From Microvirga zambiensis WSM3693 (GTDB lineage Bacteria > Pseudomonadota > Alphaproteobacteria > Rhizobiales > Beijerinckiaceae): 64,000 bases of DNA. The stretch covers positions 1 through 64,000 of the forward strand of contig NZ_JAERQD010000007.1 in NCBI RefSeq assembly GCF_016735695.1. The letters run 5' to 3'. Position numbers and translations under genes: made by a program. Position 1 is the first letter of the stretch, and each line of letters opens with the position of its first letter. This document shows, piece by piece, positions 26,983 through 36,422 of this stretch. Under the pieces are notes generated by a model. It ran no database searches and was not told the origin of the DNA. It worked only from the letters and a program-made list of their open reading frames with translations.

Positions 26983-27546
26983 TCAAGAGTTTCGACCTCC
27001 CTGCCGCCAAATTGCCAGGCTCACGGGGCCGGCGGGATCGAGGATCCGTCGGTCGCCAGGCGTAAGGCCACGCTCCGACAGCATGGCTTCGGCGCTCAAT
27101 CCTTCCCGGCAGGCTGAGAAGACGGTTACGCCATTGGGAACAACGACTCCCTCTGCGCGGGTTAGGTGAAACGCGTCGTATCCGATACCGAGGAAGAGAT
27201 CGAAGACGCGCCTTCCGCCCGGTACGGCAACCCGCCCGCCCTCCGGCAGCACTGCGGCAATGGCCTCGCCCCAGGGCAACGCCTCGGGGTTCCACCACCA
27301 GCCATCAGCGCGACGCTCGAGCCCTGTTGCGGACGAGGACAGGATCATCCGCAGACGCCCTTTCGGGTTCGGATGGGCCTCATGCCCCAGGCGCCCGAGA
27401 ACAGTTAGGGCCGACCTGTTGAGCTCGCTCTGAAAGTAGGCCCAGTCGGCATCGTTGCGCAGAACGTCCGGCGTCCGCCCGGCCTCGTCGGCGATGCAAT
27501 CATTGTCGGAGACGATGGCATAGCCGTGGATATCAATGATGGGCAT
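26983..27546 (-). CDS. Hypothetical protein, possibly DHFR/RibD-like fold
   Basis: 187 aa, no signal peptide. SALTVLGRLGHEAHPNPKGRLRMILSSSATGLE and the following GGRVAVPGGRRVFDLFLGIGYDAFHLTRAEGV resemble the strand-helix pattern of dihydrofolate-reductase-like (RibD C-terminal) proteins, including a glycine-rich turn before a helix. Assignment is tentative. GAGG stands seven bases before the ATG. It is divergent from xthA and sits 46 bases from the low-complexity gene on the same strand. Confidence 0.65.
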   Translation of the reverse strand: MPIIDIHGYAIVSDNDCIADEAGRTPDVLRNDADWAYFQSELNRSALTVLGRLGHEAHPNPKGRLRMILSSSATGLERRADGWWWNPEALPWGEAIAAVLPEGGRVAVPGGRRVFDLFLGIGYDAFHLTRAEGVVVPNGVTVFSACREGLSAEAMLSERGLTPGDRRILDPAGPVSLAIWRQGGRNS

Positions 27547-27687
27547 GCAACGGCCTCTTCTTCAAGAAATGGATGAGCCAGGATTCGGGCATCGTGGGCG
27601 ACCATGGGGATGATGACGAGTTCCAGCTTGCCAGCCGAAGACGAAAATCCGATGAAACAACGGGACTGAAAAAGCGAGACTATCCCC

Positions 27688-28473
27688 ATGCGGATCGTGA
27701 CTTGGAACGTAAATTCCATCAAGCAGAGGCTGGACCACCTCGCCACCTTCGTGAAGAGCGCCGATCCGGACGTGGTCTGCCTGCAGGAACTCAAATGCAT
27801 CGACGAGGCCTTTCCGCGCGCGGAGGTGGAGGCTCTCGGCTACAACGTCGTGACCCATGGCCAGAAGGCCTATAACGGCGTCGCCATCCTGTCCAAGCGT
27901 CCGCTGGAGGATGTGCGTCGCGGCCTGCCGGGCGACGACGGCGACGAGCAGGCCCGCTATCTCGAGGGTGTCATCTCGACCGAGACCGGCGCCGTGCGGG
28001 TCGCCTCGATCTACCTGCCGAACGGCAACCCCATCGCGACCCCGAAATTCGACTACAAGCTCGCCTGGATGGACCGTCTGCGCGCCCATGCGCGCGGCCT
28101 GCTCCTGCTGGAGGAACCGCTCGTTCTCTGCGGCGACTACAACGTCATCCCCGAGCCCATGGACGCCATGGACCCGGCCGCCTGGGTGAACGACGCCCTG
28201 TTCCAGCCGCAGAGCCGCGGCAGGTTCCGGGAACTGCTCAATCTCGGCTTTGTCGACGCGGTGCGCGCCTGCAACGACCAGCCCGGCCTCTATTCGTTCT
28301 GGGATTATCAGGCCGGCGCCTTCCAGCGCAACAACGGCATCCGCATCGACCACCTGCTGCTCTCGCCCCAGGCGCAGGACAAGCTGCGGACGACGTCGAT
28401 CAGGAAGGACGTGCGCGGCTGGGACAAGCCGTCCGACCACGTGCCGGTGATGGTGGATCTGGATATCGATTGA
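27688..28473 (+). CDS. xthA: Exodeoxyribonuclease III (AP endonuclease)
   Basis: 261 aa. Base-excision repair enzyme cutting at abasic sites. The EEP-fold motifs are complete: WNVNSIKQR, LQELKC (metal-binding Glu), the GDYNVIPE Asp/Asn pair and the final WDKPSDHVPV with the catalytic Asp-His. Usual length. It is expressed alone and followed by a repeat cluster. Confidence 0.95.
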   Translation: MRIVTWNVNSIKQRLDHLATFVKSADPDVVCLQELKCIDEAFPRAEVEALGYNVVTHGQKAYNGVAILSKRPLEDVRRGLPGDDGDEQARYLEGVISTETGAVRVASIYLPNGNPIATPKFDYKLAWMDRLRAHARGLLLLEEPLVLCGDYNVIPEPMDAMDPAAWVNDALFQPQSRGRFRELLNLGFVDAVRACNDQPGLYSFWDYQAGAFQRNNGIRIDHLLLSPQAQDKLRTTSIRKDVRGWDKPSDHVPVMVDLDID

Positions 28474-28515
28474 TTGCTCTCTGACCCTACACGCTGCCTT
28501 GGCTAAACGCTGAAC

Positions 28516-28656
28516 GTCATGGCCGGGCTTGTCCCGGCCATCTCGATCCTGTGAAGCGCCGCGCTTTTCTTAATCGGGATCACCGGCACAAGGCCGGTGA
28601 TGACGTGGGCGGGAATCCAAAACGCAAAATGGCCGGGACGAGCCCGGCCATGACGG
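28516..28656. repeat. GGCCGG-type intergenic palindrome cluster
   Basis: Three palindromes in a row: atggccggg...cccggccat at 28519-28541, atcaccggc...gccggtgat at about 28582-28604 and atggccggg...cccggccat at 28629-28651. The same family occurs at 42151-42252 and 45582-45676. Confidence 0.8.
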
Positions 28657-28677
28657 TGATGGCGTCAGCCGCCAGCT

Positions 28678-29520
28678 TTACCGGCGCGACTGGATGTACT
28701 GCTCGAGCAGGGCAAGAGCGAGCTTGCGGTCGCCCTCGTCGGCTGCAGCGAAAGCGTCGTCGTAGAGCGACACGATCCACCGGTCCTTGGCGCCGTCGGT
28801 CGAGGCCTCGCGGGCGAGCGTCAGCCACATGAGACCCTTGGCGCGCTGCCGCGGAACGCCCTGCCCGGTCATGAGCAGATGGCCGAGGAGCGCCTGCGAG
28901 GCCGTATGCCCCTTCTCCGCCGCAAGGTTGAACCAGCGGGCCGCATGGCGCGGATCCTTCCGCACGCCGGTGCCTTCGAGATAGAGACGGGCGAGGTTGT
29001 ACTGCGCATTCGAGTCGCTGAAATAGCTCGCCGCGTAGCTGAACATCTCCACGGCGCGTTCCGGATTGGCCATGACATAAGTGTCCTTGATGCCATCCAG
29101 GAAATAGCCGCCGAGCGCCACGAAGGCGCTGGAGACGACGGCTGCGTTCGGCGAATCCGGGCTCTCGTCCGCATGCTGGTCGGCGAGCCTCGAGAAATAC
29201 TCGAACGCCTTCAGGTCGTCATGCTCGACCCCGTCGCCGTCGGCATACATGCGCCCGAGCTTCCACAGGGCGAGCTGGTGCCCCTGCCCTGCCGCATATT
29301 CCAGCGCCTGCACGGCACCGACCTTGTCGCCGGCATTGTAGTCGCGCATGCCGCTGCGCAGCGCATCGCGCACCGAACCATACTTGGTGGCCGGCGCGAG
29401 CGCCGGCGACAGAGCGGGCGTGAGCGGCTGCGGACGCGGCGCAGCATCGAGCGCATAGGCCGCGCCGGCACCGAGGGTAGCCACCCACAATGTGGCTGCA
29501 AGGAGATTAAACGTCCGCAT
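28678..29520 (-). CDS. exoR: ExoR-like periplasmic Sel1-repeat protein
   Basis: 280 aa. Signal peptide to about residue 23 (GAAYA), then Sel1-type repeats: AVQALEYAAGQGHQLALWKLGRMYADGDGVEHD, the segment AEMFSYAA-like, AQYNLARLYLEGTGVRKDPRHAARWF and a GLMWLTLA unit. The order and spacing, including FVALGGYFLDGIKDT, follow rhizobial ExoR, the periplasmic inhibitor of the ExoS/ChvI two-component system that controls exopolysaccharide and motility. The start at 29520 overlaps ilvD by 14 bases. ExoS/ChvI are not in this window. Confidence 0.8.
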   Translation of the reverse strand: MRTFNLLAATLWVATLGAGAAYALDAAPRPQPLTPALSPALAPATKYGSVRDALRSGMRDYNAGDKVGAVQALEYAAGQGHQLALWKLGRMYADGDGVEHDDLKAFEYFSRLADQHADESPDSPNAAVVSSAFVALGGYFLDGIKDTYVMANPERAVEMFSYAASYFSDSNAQYNLARLYLEGTGVRKDPRHAARWFNLAAEKGHTASQALLGHLLMTGQGVPRQRAKGLMWLTLAREASTDGAKDRWIVSLYDDAFAAADEGDRKLALALLEQYIQSRR

Positions 29521-31237
29521 AGGTTTCTTTTTCTGCGGCTCCGCCGGGATGGGTGATTGCCCCGTCCCGCGCCGGACCCACTGTTTGCGCGTATTTCCAG
29601 AGATAGCCCGAGGTGGCGCTCGTCTCGCGCGGCTTCCACTCCGCGCGGCGCTTCGCCAGTTCCTCGTCCGAGAGTTCCACGTCGATGCTGCCCTTGATCG
29701 CATCGATCGCGATGATGTCGCCGTCCTTGAGAAGGCCGATGGGCCCGCCCACCGCCGCCTCCGGCCCCACATGGCCGATGCAGAAGCCGCGGGTCGCGCC
29801 CGAGAAACGGCCGTCGGTGATGAGCGCGACCTTGTCGCCCATCCCCTGGCCGTAGAGCGCCGCCGTGGTGGAGAGCATCTCGCGCATGCCGGGACCGCCG
29901 CGCGGCCCCTCGTAGCGGATCACGAGAACCTCGCCTTCCTTGTACTGGCGCGTCGAGACCGCCTCGAAGCAGGCCTCCTCGCCGTCGAAGCAGCGCGCGG
30001 GACCACGGAAGATCTGCTTGTCGGCTGCCATGCCGGCGACCTTCACGATGGCGCCCTCGGGCGCGAGATTGCCTTTGAGCCCCACAACGCCGCCGGTGGG
30101 CGTGATCGGCGCATTCGCCGGATAGACCACGTCCTGGTCGTCGTTCCATTTCACGGAAGCGAGGTTCTCGGCCATGGTGCGGCCGGTCACGGTCATGCAA
30201 TCACCGTGCATGAAACCGTGATCGAGCAGGGTCTTCATGAGCAGCGGAATGCCGCCGACCTCGAACAGATCCTTGGCGACATAGCGTCCGCCAGGCTTGA
30301 GATCCGCGATATAGGGCGTGCGCTTGAAGATTTCGGCGACATCGAACAGGTCGAACTTGATGCCCGCCTCATGGGCGATGGCCGGAAGATGCAGGGCCGC
30401 ATTGGTCGAGCCGCCGGAGGCCGCGACGACGGTCGCCGCATTCTCGAGGGCCTTACGGGTCACGATATCGCGCGGGCGGATGTTCTTGGCGATCAGGTCC
30501 ATGATCTGCTCGCCGGCGGCGGCGCAGAACCTGTCGCGGATCTCATACGGTGCGGGCGCGCCGGCCGAATACGGCAGCGCAAGACCCATGGCCTCGGAGA
30601 CGGTCGCCATGGTGTTGGCTGTGAACTGCGCGCCGCAGGCGCCGGCGGAGGGGCAGGCCACCTGCTCGAGCTCGGTCAGATCCTCGTCCGACATCTCGCC
30701 GACGGAATACTTGCCGACCGCCTCGAAGAGATCCTGAACCGTCACCTGCCGGCCGCGGAAGGAGCCGGGCAGGATCGAGCCGCCATAGATGAAGATCGAC
30801 GGCACGTTGAGGCGCACCATCGCCATCATCATGCCAGGCAGGGACTTGTCACAGCCGGCCATGCCGACGAGCGCGTCGTAGGAATGGCCGCGCATGGTCA
30901 GCTCGACCGAATCGGCGATCACCTCGCGCGACGGGAGCGACGCCTTCATGCCCTGATGGCCCATGGCGATGCCGTCGGTCACCGTGATGGTGCAGAATTC
31001 GCGCGGCGTGCCGCTGGCCGCCGCGACGCCCTTCTTCACGGCCTGGGCTTGCCGCATGAGGGAGATATTGCAGGGAGCGGCCTCGTTCCAGCAGGTGGCG
31101 ACGCCCACCAGCGGCTGGGCGATCTGCTCCTTGGTCAGACCCATGGCGTAGAGGTAGGAGCGATGCGGCGCGCGAGCCGGCCCCACCGTCACGTGACGGC
31201 TCGGCAGCCTCGACTTGTCGATCACCCGCGCATCCAT
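29507..31237 (-). CDS. ilvD: Dihydroxy-acid dehydratase
   Basis: 576 aa. Third enzyme of valine and isoleucine synthesis, dehydrating 2,3-dihydroxy-acids to 2-keto-acids. The three cluster cysteines are in VGVATCWNEAAPC, MAGCDKSLPG and CPSAGACGAQFTANTM; DGRFSGATRGF is the C-terminal signature. This is the [2Fe-2S]-type short form. The ATG at 31237 is chosen over a GTG three codons earlier because an AAGAG site is better spaced. The downstream exoR-like gene overlaps its end. Confidence 0.97.
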   Translation of the reverse strand: MDARVIDKSRLPSRHVTVGPARAPHRSYLYAMGLTKEQIAQPLVGVATCWNEAAPCNISLMRQAQAVKKGVAAASGTPREFCTITVTDGIAMGHQGMKASLPSREVIADSVELTMRGHSYDALVGMAGCDKSLPGMMMAMVRLNVPSIFIYGGSILPGSFRGRQVTVQDLFEAVGKYSVGEMSDEDLTELEQVACPSAGACGAQFTANTMATVSEAMGLALPYSAGAPAPYEIRDRFCAAAGEQIMDLIAKNIRPRDIVTRKALENAATVVAASGGSTNAALHLPAIAHEAGIKFDLFDVAEIFKRTPYIADLKPGGRYVAKDLFEVGGIPLLMKTLLDHGFMHGDCMTVTGRTMAENLASVKWNDDQDVVYPANAPITPTGGVVGLKGNLAPEGAIVKVAGMAADKQIFRGPARCFDGEEACFEAVSTRQYKEGEVLVIRYEGPRGGPGMREMLSTTAALYGQGMGDKVALITDGRFSGATRGFCIGHVGPEAAVGGPIGLLKDGDIIAIDAIKGSIDVELSDEELAKRRAEWKPRETSATSGYLWKYAQTVGPARDGAITHPGGAAEKETYADV

Positions 31238-31608
31238 GGTCCGCACTCTTTATCCACCCGGTTCTCACGGGGAATCCAAGCCCTTTGGAACTCCCGTGAT
31301 CTGCCACGTGCTACACCACCGATGCAACGATCCTTAGGGAGGATCGGCGAACAGCCTTAACCGGGATTCCAGCCCCGGCACCATGCCGTAACGTCTTGGT
31401 TTAGAAGCACTTTAGCCTGCTTAAGGTTTAGCGCTTGGTTTATGGCGGGATCGCGGCGGAGCTTGGGCCGAACACGGCAGGATGTTGAAGCTTTGAGGGT
31501 GTTGCTCTGGTGCAACATTTTTGGGACGGGATTCCTGTTCGGGGCGGCGATAGGAACCCACCATTTGAGCGAAGAAACATGACCGGCGACCAGTCGGCCT
31601 CAGTCGTC
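31238..31608. other. Intergenic region upstream of ilvD
   Basis: 371 bases between ilvD and the PCMT gene, both on the minus strand. It holds a small hairpin (cgatcc / ggatcg near 31328-31346) and an AT-richer segment around 31390-31440 where the ilvD promoter may lie. No leader peptide rich in Val, Ile or Leu was recognised and no gene is supported. Confidence 0.45.
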
Positions 31609-32436
31609 TCAATCCAACTCCTCCGACGAGAACCAGACATCTTTATAAACCGCGACGGCGCTCGCACCGGGCGCACGCTCGCTGCGGATCCAGATGGATC
31701 GCACCGCCGCGAGATCCGCCTCGGTCGGCAGGTGTCTCACCGAGATCCTTTCGCTCGTGCCGCTGCACGAGATGAAGCCGACCGTCATCAGCGGGCGGGC
31801 GCTGAAGCCCTGTGTTTCACGAGTCACCAGCGTCGCCGGTCCCCAGCCCTTGTGCGGCTGCCAGGGGAAGATCAGCCTCCCGCCGGGATTGAGCGCGCGG
31901 AGCCATTCCACATCCGGCGCGAGCACGCCCGCATTCACGTAGACCACATCCGCCTTCGGCAGCACCCGCCCGAAGGCGGAGGCGGAATGGACCGTCACGT
32001 TCGGATAATCCTGCAGGTTGGCGACCGCCTGCGCGGCGAGATCGGATTCGTACTCGAACGCTTCGATGCGGCCGCCCGGCCCGACGAGGCGCGCGAGGAT
32101 CGCCGTGTAATAGCCGGTCCCCGCCCCCACATGGATCACGGTCTCGCCCGGCTGCGGGTGGACCGCATCCATCCACATGGCGTGAAGGGACGGCTCGCCG
32201 TTGTTGATGCCGCGCTCGGGCGCGATGGCGACAAGCACGTTGTCGTAGAGGCTCGCAACGTCGCTTGTCCGCGTCCCGGCCCCCATGCGGATCACCGTCC
32301 AGGGCGGCGGCGGCAGAAAGGCCTCGCGCGGAACCGCGGCGAATGCCTGCCCGATTCGTGGGTCCTCGACCTCGGCCATGCGCGCGATGTCGGCAGCATA
32401 GGCGCGCCGCGCGGCCTCGATCTCGGTTTCATCCAT
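31609..32436 (-). CDS. PCMT-family (protein-L-isoaspartate) methyltransferase
   Basis: 275 aa. Class I SAM-dependent methyltransferase: motif I reads VIHVGAGTGYYTAILA, with an acidic FEYE after strand two, and PREAFLPP near residue 40 is typical of the PCMT family. It may repair isoaspartyl residues, but some relatives act on other substrates. Start is uncertain: ATG at 32436 is given, while GAGGGG is better placed for a GTG at 32445. Divergent from the lipoprotein gene at 32521. Confidence 0.85.
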   Translation of the reverse strand: MDETEIEAARRAYAADIARMAEVEDPRIGQAFAAVPREAFLPPPPWTVIRMGAGTRTSDVASLYDNVLVAIAPERGINNGEPSLHAMWMDAVHPQPGETVIHVGAGTGYYTAILARLVGPGGRIEAFEYESDLAAQAVANLQDYPNVTVHSASAFGRVLPKADVVYVNAGVLAPDVEWLRALNPGGRLIFPWQPHKGWGPATLVTRETQGFSARPLMTVGFISCSGTSERISVRHLPTEADLAAVRSIWIRSERAPGASAVAVYKDVWFSSEELD

Positions 32437-32520
32437 CGACAGCACGACCAAAACCCCTCTGTTCAGAGAGGATCCTAGGGGAAGAGGCTATGGTAAATGG
32501 GGCTTTTCAGGAATCCGCCA

Positions 32521-32913
32521 ATGGCATTTCAGCGCCTTCTCCCCTTCCTCATCATGCCTTTCCTTGCCGCCTGCAACCAGACGGCAGCGCCCGAAGCTCC
32601 CGCTTCTCAGGCCCTGCCCGGATCGGGCGCCATGGCGGCCATTCTCGATGTGCAGCAGACCCAGGCGCAGCACAGCCTGACGGCGACGATGGCCAATCAT
32701 GCCGCCTCGCTCGACCGCAGCGGCTCGGCGATGTACGCGACCAAGGCGATGTACGAGGAGCAGGCGCGCATCCAGGGGCAGAAGGTGCAGCGCATGATGA
32801 GCGAGGTGAACAAGCTCGTCCAGGAAGCCGAGGCGCTGGGAGAGCTCAACGAAAGCATGGAGCGGCAGAAGGCGAGCGGCGCCGCGGGGTCGCGCCGCAA
32901 GACGACGCCCTAA
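32521..32913 (+). CDS. Small lipoprotein with helical mature region
   Basis: 130 aa. Signal peptide with lipobox FLAAC (cysteine at about 18). The mature part is a long helix-forming region (MYEEQARIQGQKVQRMMSEVNKLVQEAEALGE), ending basic. Start at 32521 is chosen because the signal peptide is then normal and AGGA is correctly spaced; an ATG eight codons earlier is possible. Function unknown. Confidence 0.75.
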   Translation: MAFQRLLPFLIMPFLAACNQTAAPEAPASQALPGSGAMAAILDVQQTQAQHSLTATMANHAASLDRSGSAMYATKAMYEEQARIQGQKVQRMMSEVNKLVQEAEALGELNESMERQKASGAAGSRRKTTP

Positions 32914-32928
32914 ACGGGTCGGGCACCC

Positions 32929-34536
32929 CTACATCCTGAACACGCCGAACTTGGTCTCCGGCACGGGCGCGTTGAGCGCCGCGGAGAAGGCGAGCGCCAG
33001 CACGCGGCGGGTCTCCGAGGGCAGGATGATGCCGTCGTCCCACAGGCGCGCGGTGGCGTGATAGGGCGAGCCCTCCGCCTCGTAGCGGTCGCGGATCGGC
33101 GCCTTGAACGCCTCCTCTTCCTCCGCGCTCCAGGCCTTGCCCTCGGCCTCGATGTTGTCGCGCCTCACGGTCGCGAGAACGCTCGCCGCCTGCTCGCCGC
33201 CCATCACCGAGATGCGCGAGTTCGGCCAGGTGAACAGGAAGCGCGGGGAATAGGCGCGGCCGCACATGCCGTAATTGCCAGCGCCGAAGGAGCCGCCGAC
33301 GAGCAGCGTGATCTTCGGCACCTGCGCACAGGCGACCGCGGTGACGAGCTTCGCGCCGTCCTTGGCGATGCCGCCGGCCTCGTATTGCCGGCCGACCATG
33401 AAGCCCGAGATGTTTTGCAGGAAGAGCAGCGGAATGCGCCGCTGGCAGCACAGCTCGATGAAATGCGCGCCCTTCACGGCGCTTTCCGAAAACAGGATGC
33501 CGTTATTGCCGATGATGCCGACCGGCATGCCCCAGATGCGCGCGAAGCCGGTTACCAGCGTCGTGCCGTAGAGCCGCTTGAACTCGTCGAATTCCGAGCC
33601 GTCGACGAGGCGCGCGATCACCTCGCGGATGTCGTACTGCTTCTTCAGGTCGGTCGGGACGATCGCGTCGAGATCGTCGATGGCGTATTTCGGCTCGACC
33701 GGGTCGGAAATGTCGATGTCGATGTGCTTGCGCGTGTTGAGCGTGCCGACGATGCGGCGCGCGATGGCGAGCGCATGCACGTCGTCGGTGGCGTAGTGGT
33801 CGGCCACGCCGGAGAGGCGGGCATGCACGTCGGCGCCGCCGAGATCCTCGGCCGAGACCACCTCGCCGGTCGCCGCCTTCACCAGGGGCGGGCCGCCGAG
33901 GAAGATGGTGCCCTGGCGGCGCACGATGATGGTCTCGTCGGACATGGCCGGCACATAGGCGCCGCCCGCCGTGCACGAGCCCATGACGCAGGCGATCTGG
34001 GGAATGCCGAGCGAGGAGAGGGTCGCCTGGTTGTAGAAGATGCGGCCGAAATGCTCCCGGTCTGGAAACACCTCGGTCTGGTGCGGCAGGTTCGCGCCGC
34101 CGGAATCGACCAGATAGATGCACGGCAGACGGTTCTCTCGCGCCACTTCCTGGGCGCGCAGGTGCTTCTTCACCGTCATCGGGTAATAGGTGCCGCCCTT
34201 GATGGTCGAATCGTTGCAGACGATCATCACCTCGCGGCCTTCGACTCGGCCGATGCCGGTGATGATGCCGGCGCCGTGGATCGCGTCGTCGTACATGCCG
34301 TGGGCGGCGAGGCTGCCAAGTTCGAGGAAGGCCGCGCCGGGATCGAGGAGGCGCGTCACGCGCTCGCGCGGCAGAAGCTTGCCGCGGGAAAGATGCCGTT
34401 CGCGCGCCTTGGCGGGGCCGCCTTCCGCCACCGCCTGCCGCTTGGCCTGGAGATCCTGAGCAAGCTCGGCCCAGGCGGCGCGGTTCCCCCGCGCGGCGTC
34501 CGAAGTCAGATCGGCAGAAGTGGCGATGACGGGCAC
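32929..34536 (-). CDS. mccB: Methylcrotonoyl-CoA carboxylase beta (carboxyltransferase) subunit
   Basis: 535 aa. Carboxyltransferase of leucine catabolism, converting 3-methylcrotonyl-CoA to 3-methylglutaconyl-CoA. Family sequence is clear: [43 protein letters not shown], and [20 protein letters not shown]. It starts with GTG behind AAGGGAG. Its biotin-carboxylase partner (mccA) is not next to it nor elsewhere in the window, which is unusual; isovaleryl-CoA dehydrogenase of the same pathway lies 4.5 kb away on the other strand. Confidence 0.94.
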   Translation of the reverse strand: MPVIATSADLTSDAARGNRAAWAELAQDLQAKRQAVAEGGPAKARERHLSRGKLLPRERVTRLLDPGAAFLELGSLAAHGMYDDAIHGAGIITGIGRVEGREVMIVCNDSTIKGGTYYPMTVKKHLRAQEVARENRLPCIYLVDSGGANLPHQTEVFPDREHFGRIFYNQATLSSLGIPQIACVMGSCTAGGAYVPAMSDETIIVRRQGTIFLGGPPLVKAATGEVVSAEDLGGADVHARLSGVADHYATDDVHALAIARRIVGTLNTRKHIDIDISDPVEPKYAIDDLDAIVPTDLKKQYDIREVIARLVDGSEFDEFKRLYGTTLVTGFARIWGMPVGIIGNNGILFSESAVKGAHFIELCCQRRIPLLFLQNISGFMVGRQYEAGGIAKDGAKLVTAVACAQVPKITLLVGGSFGAGNYGMCGRAYSPRFLFTWPNSRISVMGGEQAASVLATVRRDNIEAEGKAWSAEEEEAFKAPIRDRYEAEGSPYHATARLWDDGIILPSETRRVLALAFSAALNAPVPETKFGVFRM

Positions 34537-34651
34537 GGCGCGGGTCTCCCTTGGTTCTGGTTTGGACTCCTTCCTGCCAGTTGCAGGAATAGCCTGAACG
34601 TCAGTACCTAGAAGTAGGGAAGTCGCGCAACTGGTTCAGCAGGCGGCCGTG

Positions 34652-35026
34652 TCAGCCTTTCGCACGAATGACCGCTTCATCGACGACGCCCGGACCACAG
34701 CGATAGGCGATGCCGCGCACGAGCGACCAGTCGTGAGACACCTGCTGGAGATAGAGATGCGTACCGCCGAGAGCGACGGTCGCCTGCAGCATGTCCTGCG
34801 TGGCGTAGCCGAAGGTGGACCGGCCGAGGGTGACGCCGAAGCCGATATTGACCGGCGTGTTGGCCCCCGCCGTCGTCGGCGTCACGGGGCTCACCTCCCC
34901 GAGGCGCGTGCAGACGCGGACATCCGCCGGCGAATCGACGATCTTCACGAGCTCCACCGGATCTGGCCGGTAGGCGCAGGCCGAGGCGGCAAGAGCGACG
35001 AGGGAGGCAAGAAGGACGCGTTGCAT
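34652..35026 (-). CDS. Small outer-membrane-type lipoprotein, unknown function
   Basis: 124 aa. Lipobox AASAC with cysteine near 17. The mature protein (VELVKIVDSPADVRVCTRLGEVSPVT... GGTHLYLQQVSHDW... GIAYRC) resembles the small RcsF/DUF4156-type lipoproteins in which two cysteines may pair, here within VRVC and YRCG. This relation is tentative. It stands upstream of mccB on the same strand but 115 bases away. Confidence 0.75.
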   Translation of the reverse strand: MQRVLLASLVALAASACAYRPDPVELVKIVDSPADVRVCTRLGEVSPVTPTTAGANTPVNIGFGVTLGRSTFGYATQDMLQATVALGGTHLYLQQVSHDWSLVRGIAYRCGPGVVDEAVIRAKG

Positions 35027-35116
35027 GAAGGTTCCGCCAACAAATCAGCCGTTTGACCCAGCTTAGAGCATGAAGCGCGCTTGGGGAGAAGCCTTGCCGT
35101 ATCCGCTGTGAAAAAC

Positions 35117-35851
35117 CTAGGGGCCGTGGCTGAAGAGCAACGGTCTCTCTGCCTGCTCCGTCGGCCCGAAGATCTCCTCGAAGCTCCGTCGCATGACGGC
35201 GTCGACCTCCGGCATGGTGACCGGGATGCCGAGATCGACCAGGCTCGTCACCCCATGCTCGGTCACGCCGCATGGAACAATGCCTGTGAAGTGCGAGAGG
35301 TCGGGCTCCACGTTCAGGCTGATGCCGTGGAAGGTCACCCAGCGCCGGACCCGGATGCCGATGGCGGCGATCTTGTCCTCCGTCGTCTCGCCTTTGTCGG
35401 GCCGGCGCACCCACACGCCGACCCGGTCCTCCCGGCGCTCTCCGCGGATGTTGAAGCCGTCGAGGGTGGCGATGATCCAGGCCTCCAGGGCGGTCACGTA
35501 GCGGCGCAGGTCCGGTGCGCGACGGTGCAGGTCCAGCATCACATAGGCCACCCTCTGGCCGGGCCCGTGATAGGTGTATTGCCCTCCCCGGCCCGTCCGG
35601 TGGACCGGGAAGCGGTCGGGCTCGACGAGATCGGCCTCCTTGGCCGAGGTTCCTGCCGTGTAGAGCGGCGGATGCTCCACGAGCCAGACCAGCTCCCGCG
35701 CCTCTCCGGCAGCGATGGCCTCGGCGCGGGCCTCCATGAAGGCGACCGCCTCCTCGTAACCGACAGGCTCGTCCGTGACGGCCCACTCGACCGGTTCGGA
35801 TGCGGTCTCAGGCTGGAAATGAACCGCCAAGCTGTCTCGCAGGTTCGACAC
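35117..35851 (-). CDS. lipB: Octanoyltransferase LipB
   Basis: 244 aa. Transfers octanoyl from acyl carrier protein to lipoyl domains. The catalytic cysteine is C194 ([15 protein letters not shown]) with lysine K160 ([13 protein letters not shown]); [16 protein letters not shown] is the substrate-loop signature. The GTG start at 35851 has AAGGTGA five bases upstream. Full length. The open frame further upstream has no support. Confidence 0.95.
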   Translation of the reverse strand: MSNLRDSLAVHFQPETASEPVEWAVTDEPVGYEEAVAFMEARAEAIAAGEARELVWLVEHPPLYTAGTSAKEADLVEPDRFPVHRTGRGGQYTYHGPGQRVAYVMLDLHRRAPDLRRYVTALEAWIIATLDGFNIRGERREDRVGVWVRRPDKGETTEDKIAAIGIRVRRWVTFHGISLNVEPDLSHFTGIVPCGVTEHGVTSLVDLGIPVTMPEVDAVMRRSFEEIFGPTEQAERPLLFSHGP

Positions 35852-36059
35852 TGATTCACCTTGCGTTTGCGGAATGCAGGACGGTGACGCCCTGCCCCGT
35901 CTGGGAAGCACCGGACAATTGTCGCGCTCCTCGGGAATGTCCGGCTTATATAGTCGTCACAGAGGCTTATCGCCTATCCCCTCTGCGGCAAGCGAGGCAT
36001 TCGCTCCGTTCAATCGCTGCAAGCGCCATCCGGGGGGTTGCAGTGCTCAAATCGATCTG

Positions 36060-36103
36060 CTAGAGCGGCGACCTCTTCAGGAAAACCAGTCCTGAAACCG
36101 AGT
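36060..36103. repeat. TAGAGC-type sequence upstream of tRNA-Leu, partial copy
   Basis: A TAGAGCGGCGACCTCTTCAG segment with caggaaaaccagtcctg following resembles the left half of the TAGAGC element family. Here no supported gene ends at the TAG; only a short unconvincing frame does. Confidence 0.5.
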
Positions 36104-36105
36104 TC

Positions 36106-36190
36106 GCGGTCATGGCGGAATTGGTAGACGCACTACCTTGAGGTGGTAGCGGGGAGACCCGTGGAGGTTCGAGTCCTCTTGACCGCACCA
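36106..36190 (+). tRNA. tRNA-Leu (anticodon GAG)
   Basis: 85 bases including CCA. Acceptor GCGGTCA pairs with TGACCGC; D-arm with TTGGTAGAC; anticodon stem ctacc/ggtag with loop ttgaggt gives GAG, reading CUC and CUU. A long variable arm (gcggggagacccgt) and the T-arm GGTTCGAGTCC follow. Type II tRNA as expected for leucine. Confidence 0.97.
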
Positions 36191-36225
36191 ACTTTCGGCA
36201 CCTTGCGGTGCTGAACAAGTTGACG

Positions 36226-36253
36226 AAAAAGGCCCCTTCACGGGGCCTTTTTT
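36226..36253 (+). terminator. Intrinsic terminator after tRNA-Leu
   Basis: ggcccc / ggggcc stem with a short loop, flanked by A5 before and T6 after, 36 bases past the tRNA CCA. Classic rho-independent terminator, probably bidirectional. Confidence 0.85.
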
Positions 36254-36422
36254 GTTGCCCATATCCGACCTCGTCGCCGGCAACTCGAGTGCCTGTCTCA
36301 AACCCCTGAAACAGCCTCGCCGGAAAGGCCGCAACCAATTCCCCGGGAAAGTCTTTTGGGCGCATTGCGCGCATTCGCATGCGCACCTAAAAGGCGGGCA
36401 CCCCACCTTCAGAGGACGGCTG

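Noticed and set aside
29492-31360. 622-codon plus-strand open frame
   Set aside because: Antisense to ilvD, which has complete catalytic motifs.
35800-36063. 87-codon frame ending at the TAG of a TAGAGC sequence upstream of tRNA-Leu
   Set aside because: Tempting as a fourth example of a repeat-supplied stop, but it starts inside antisense lipB and has no coding character.
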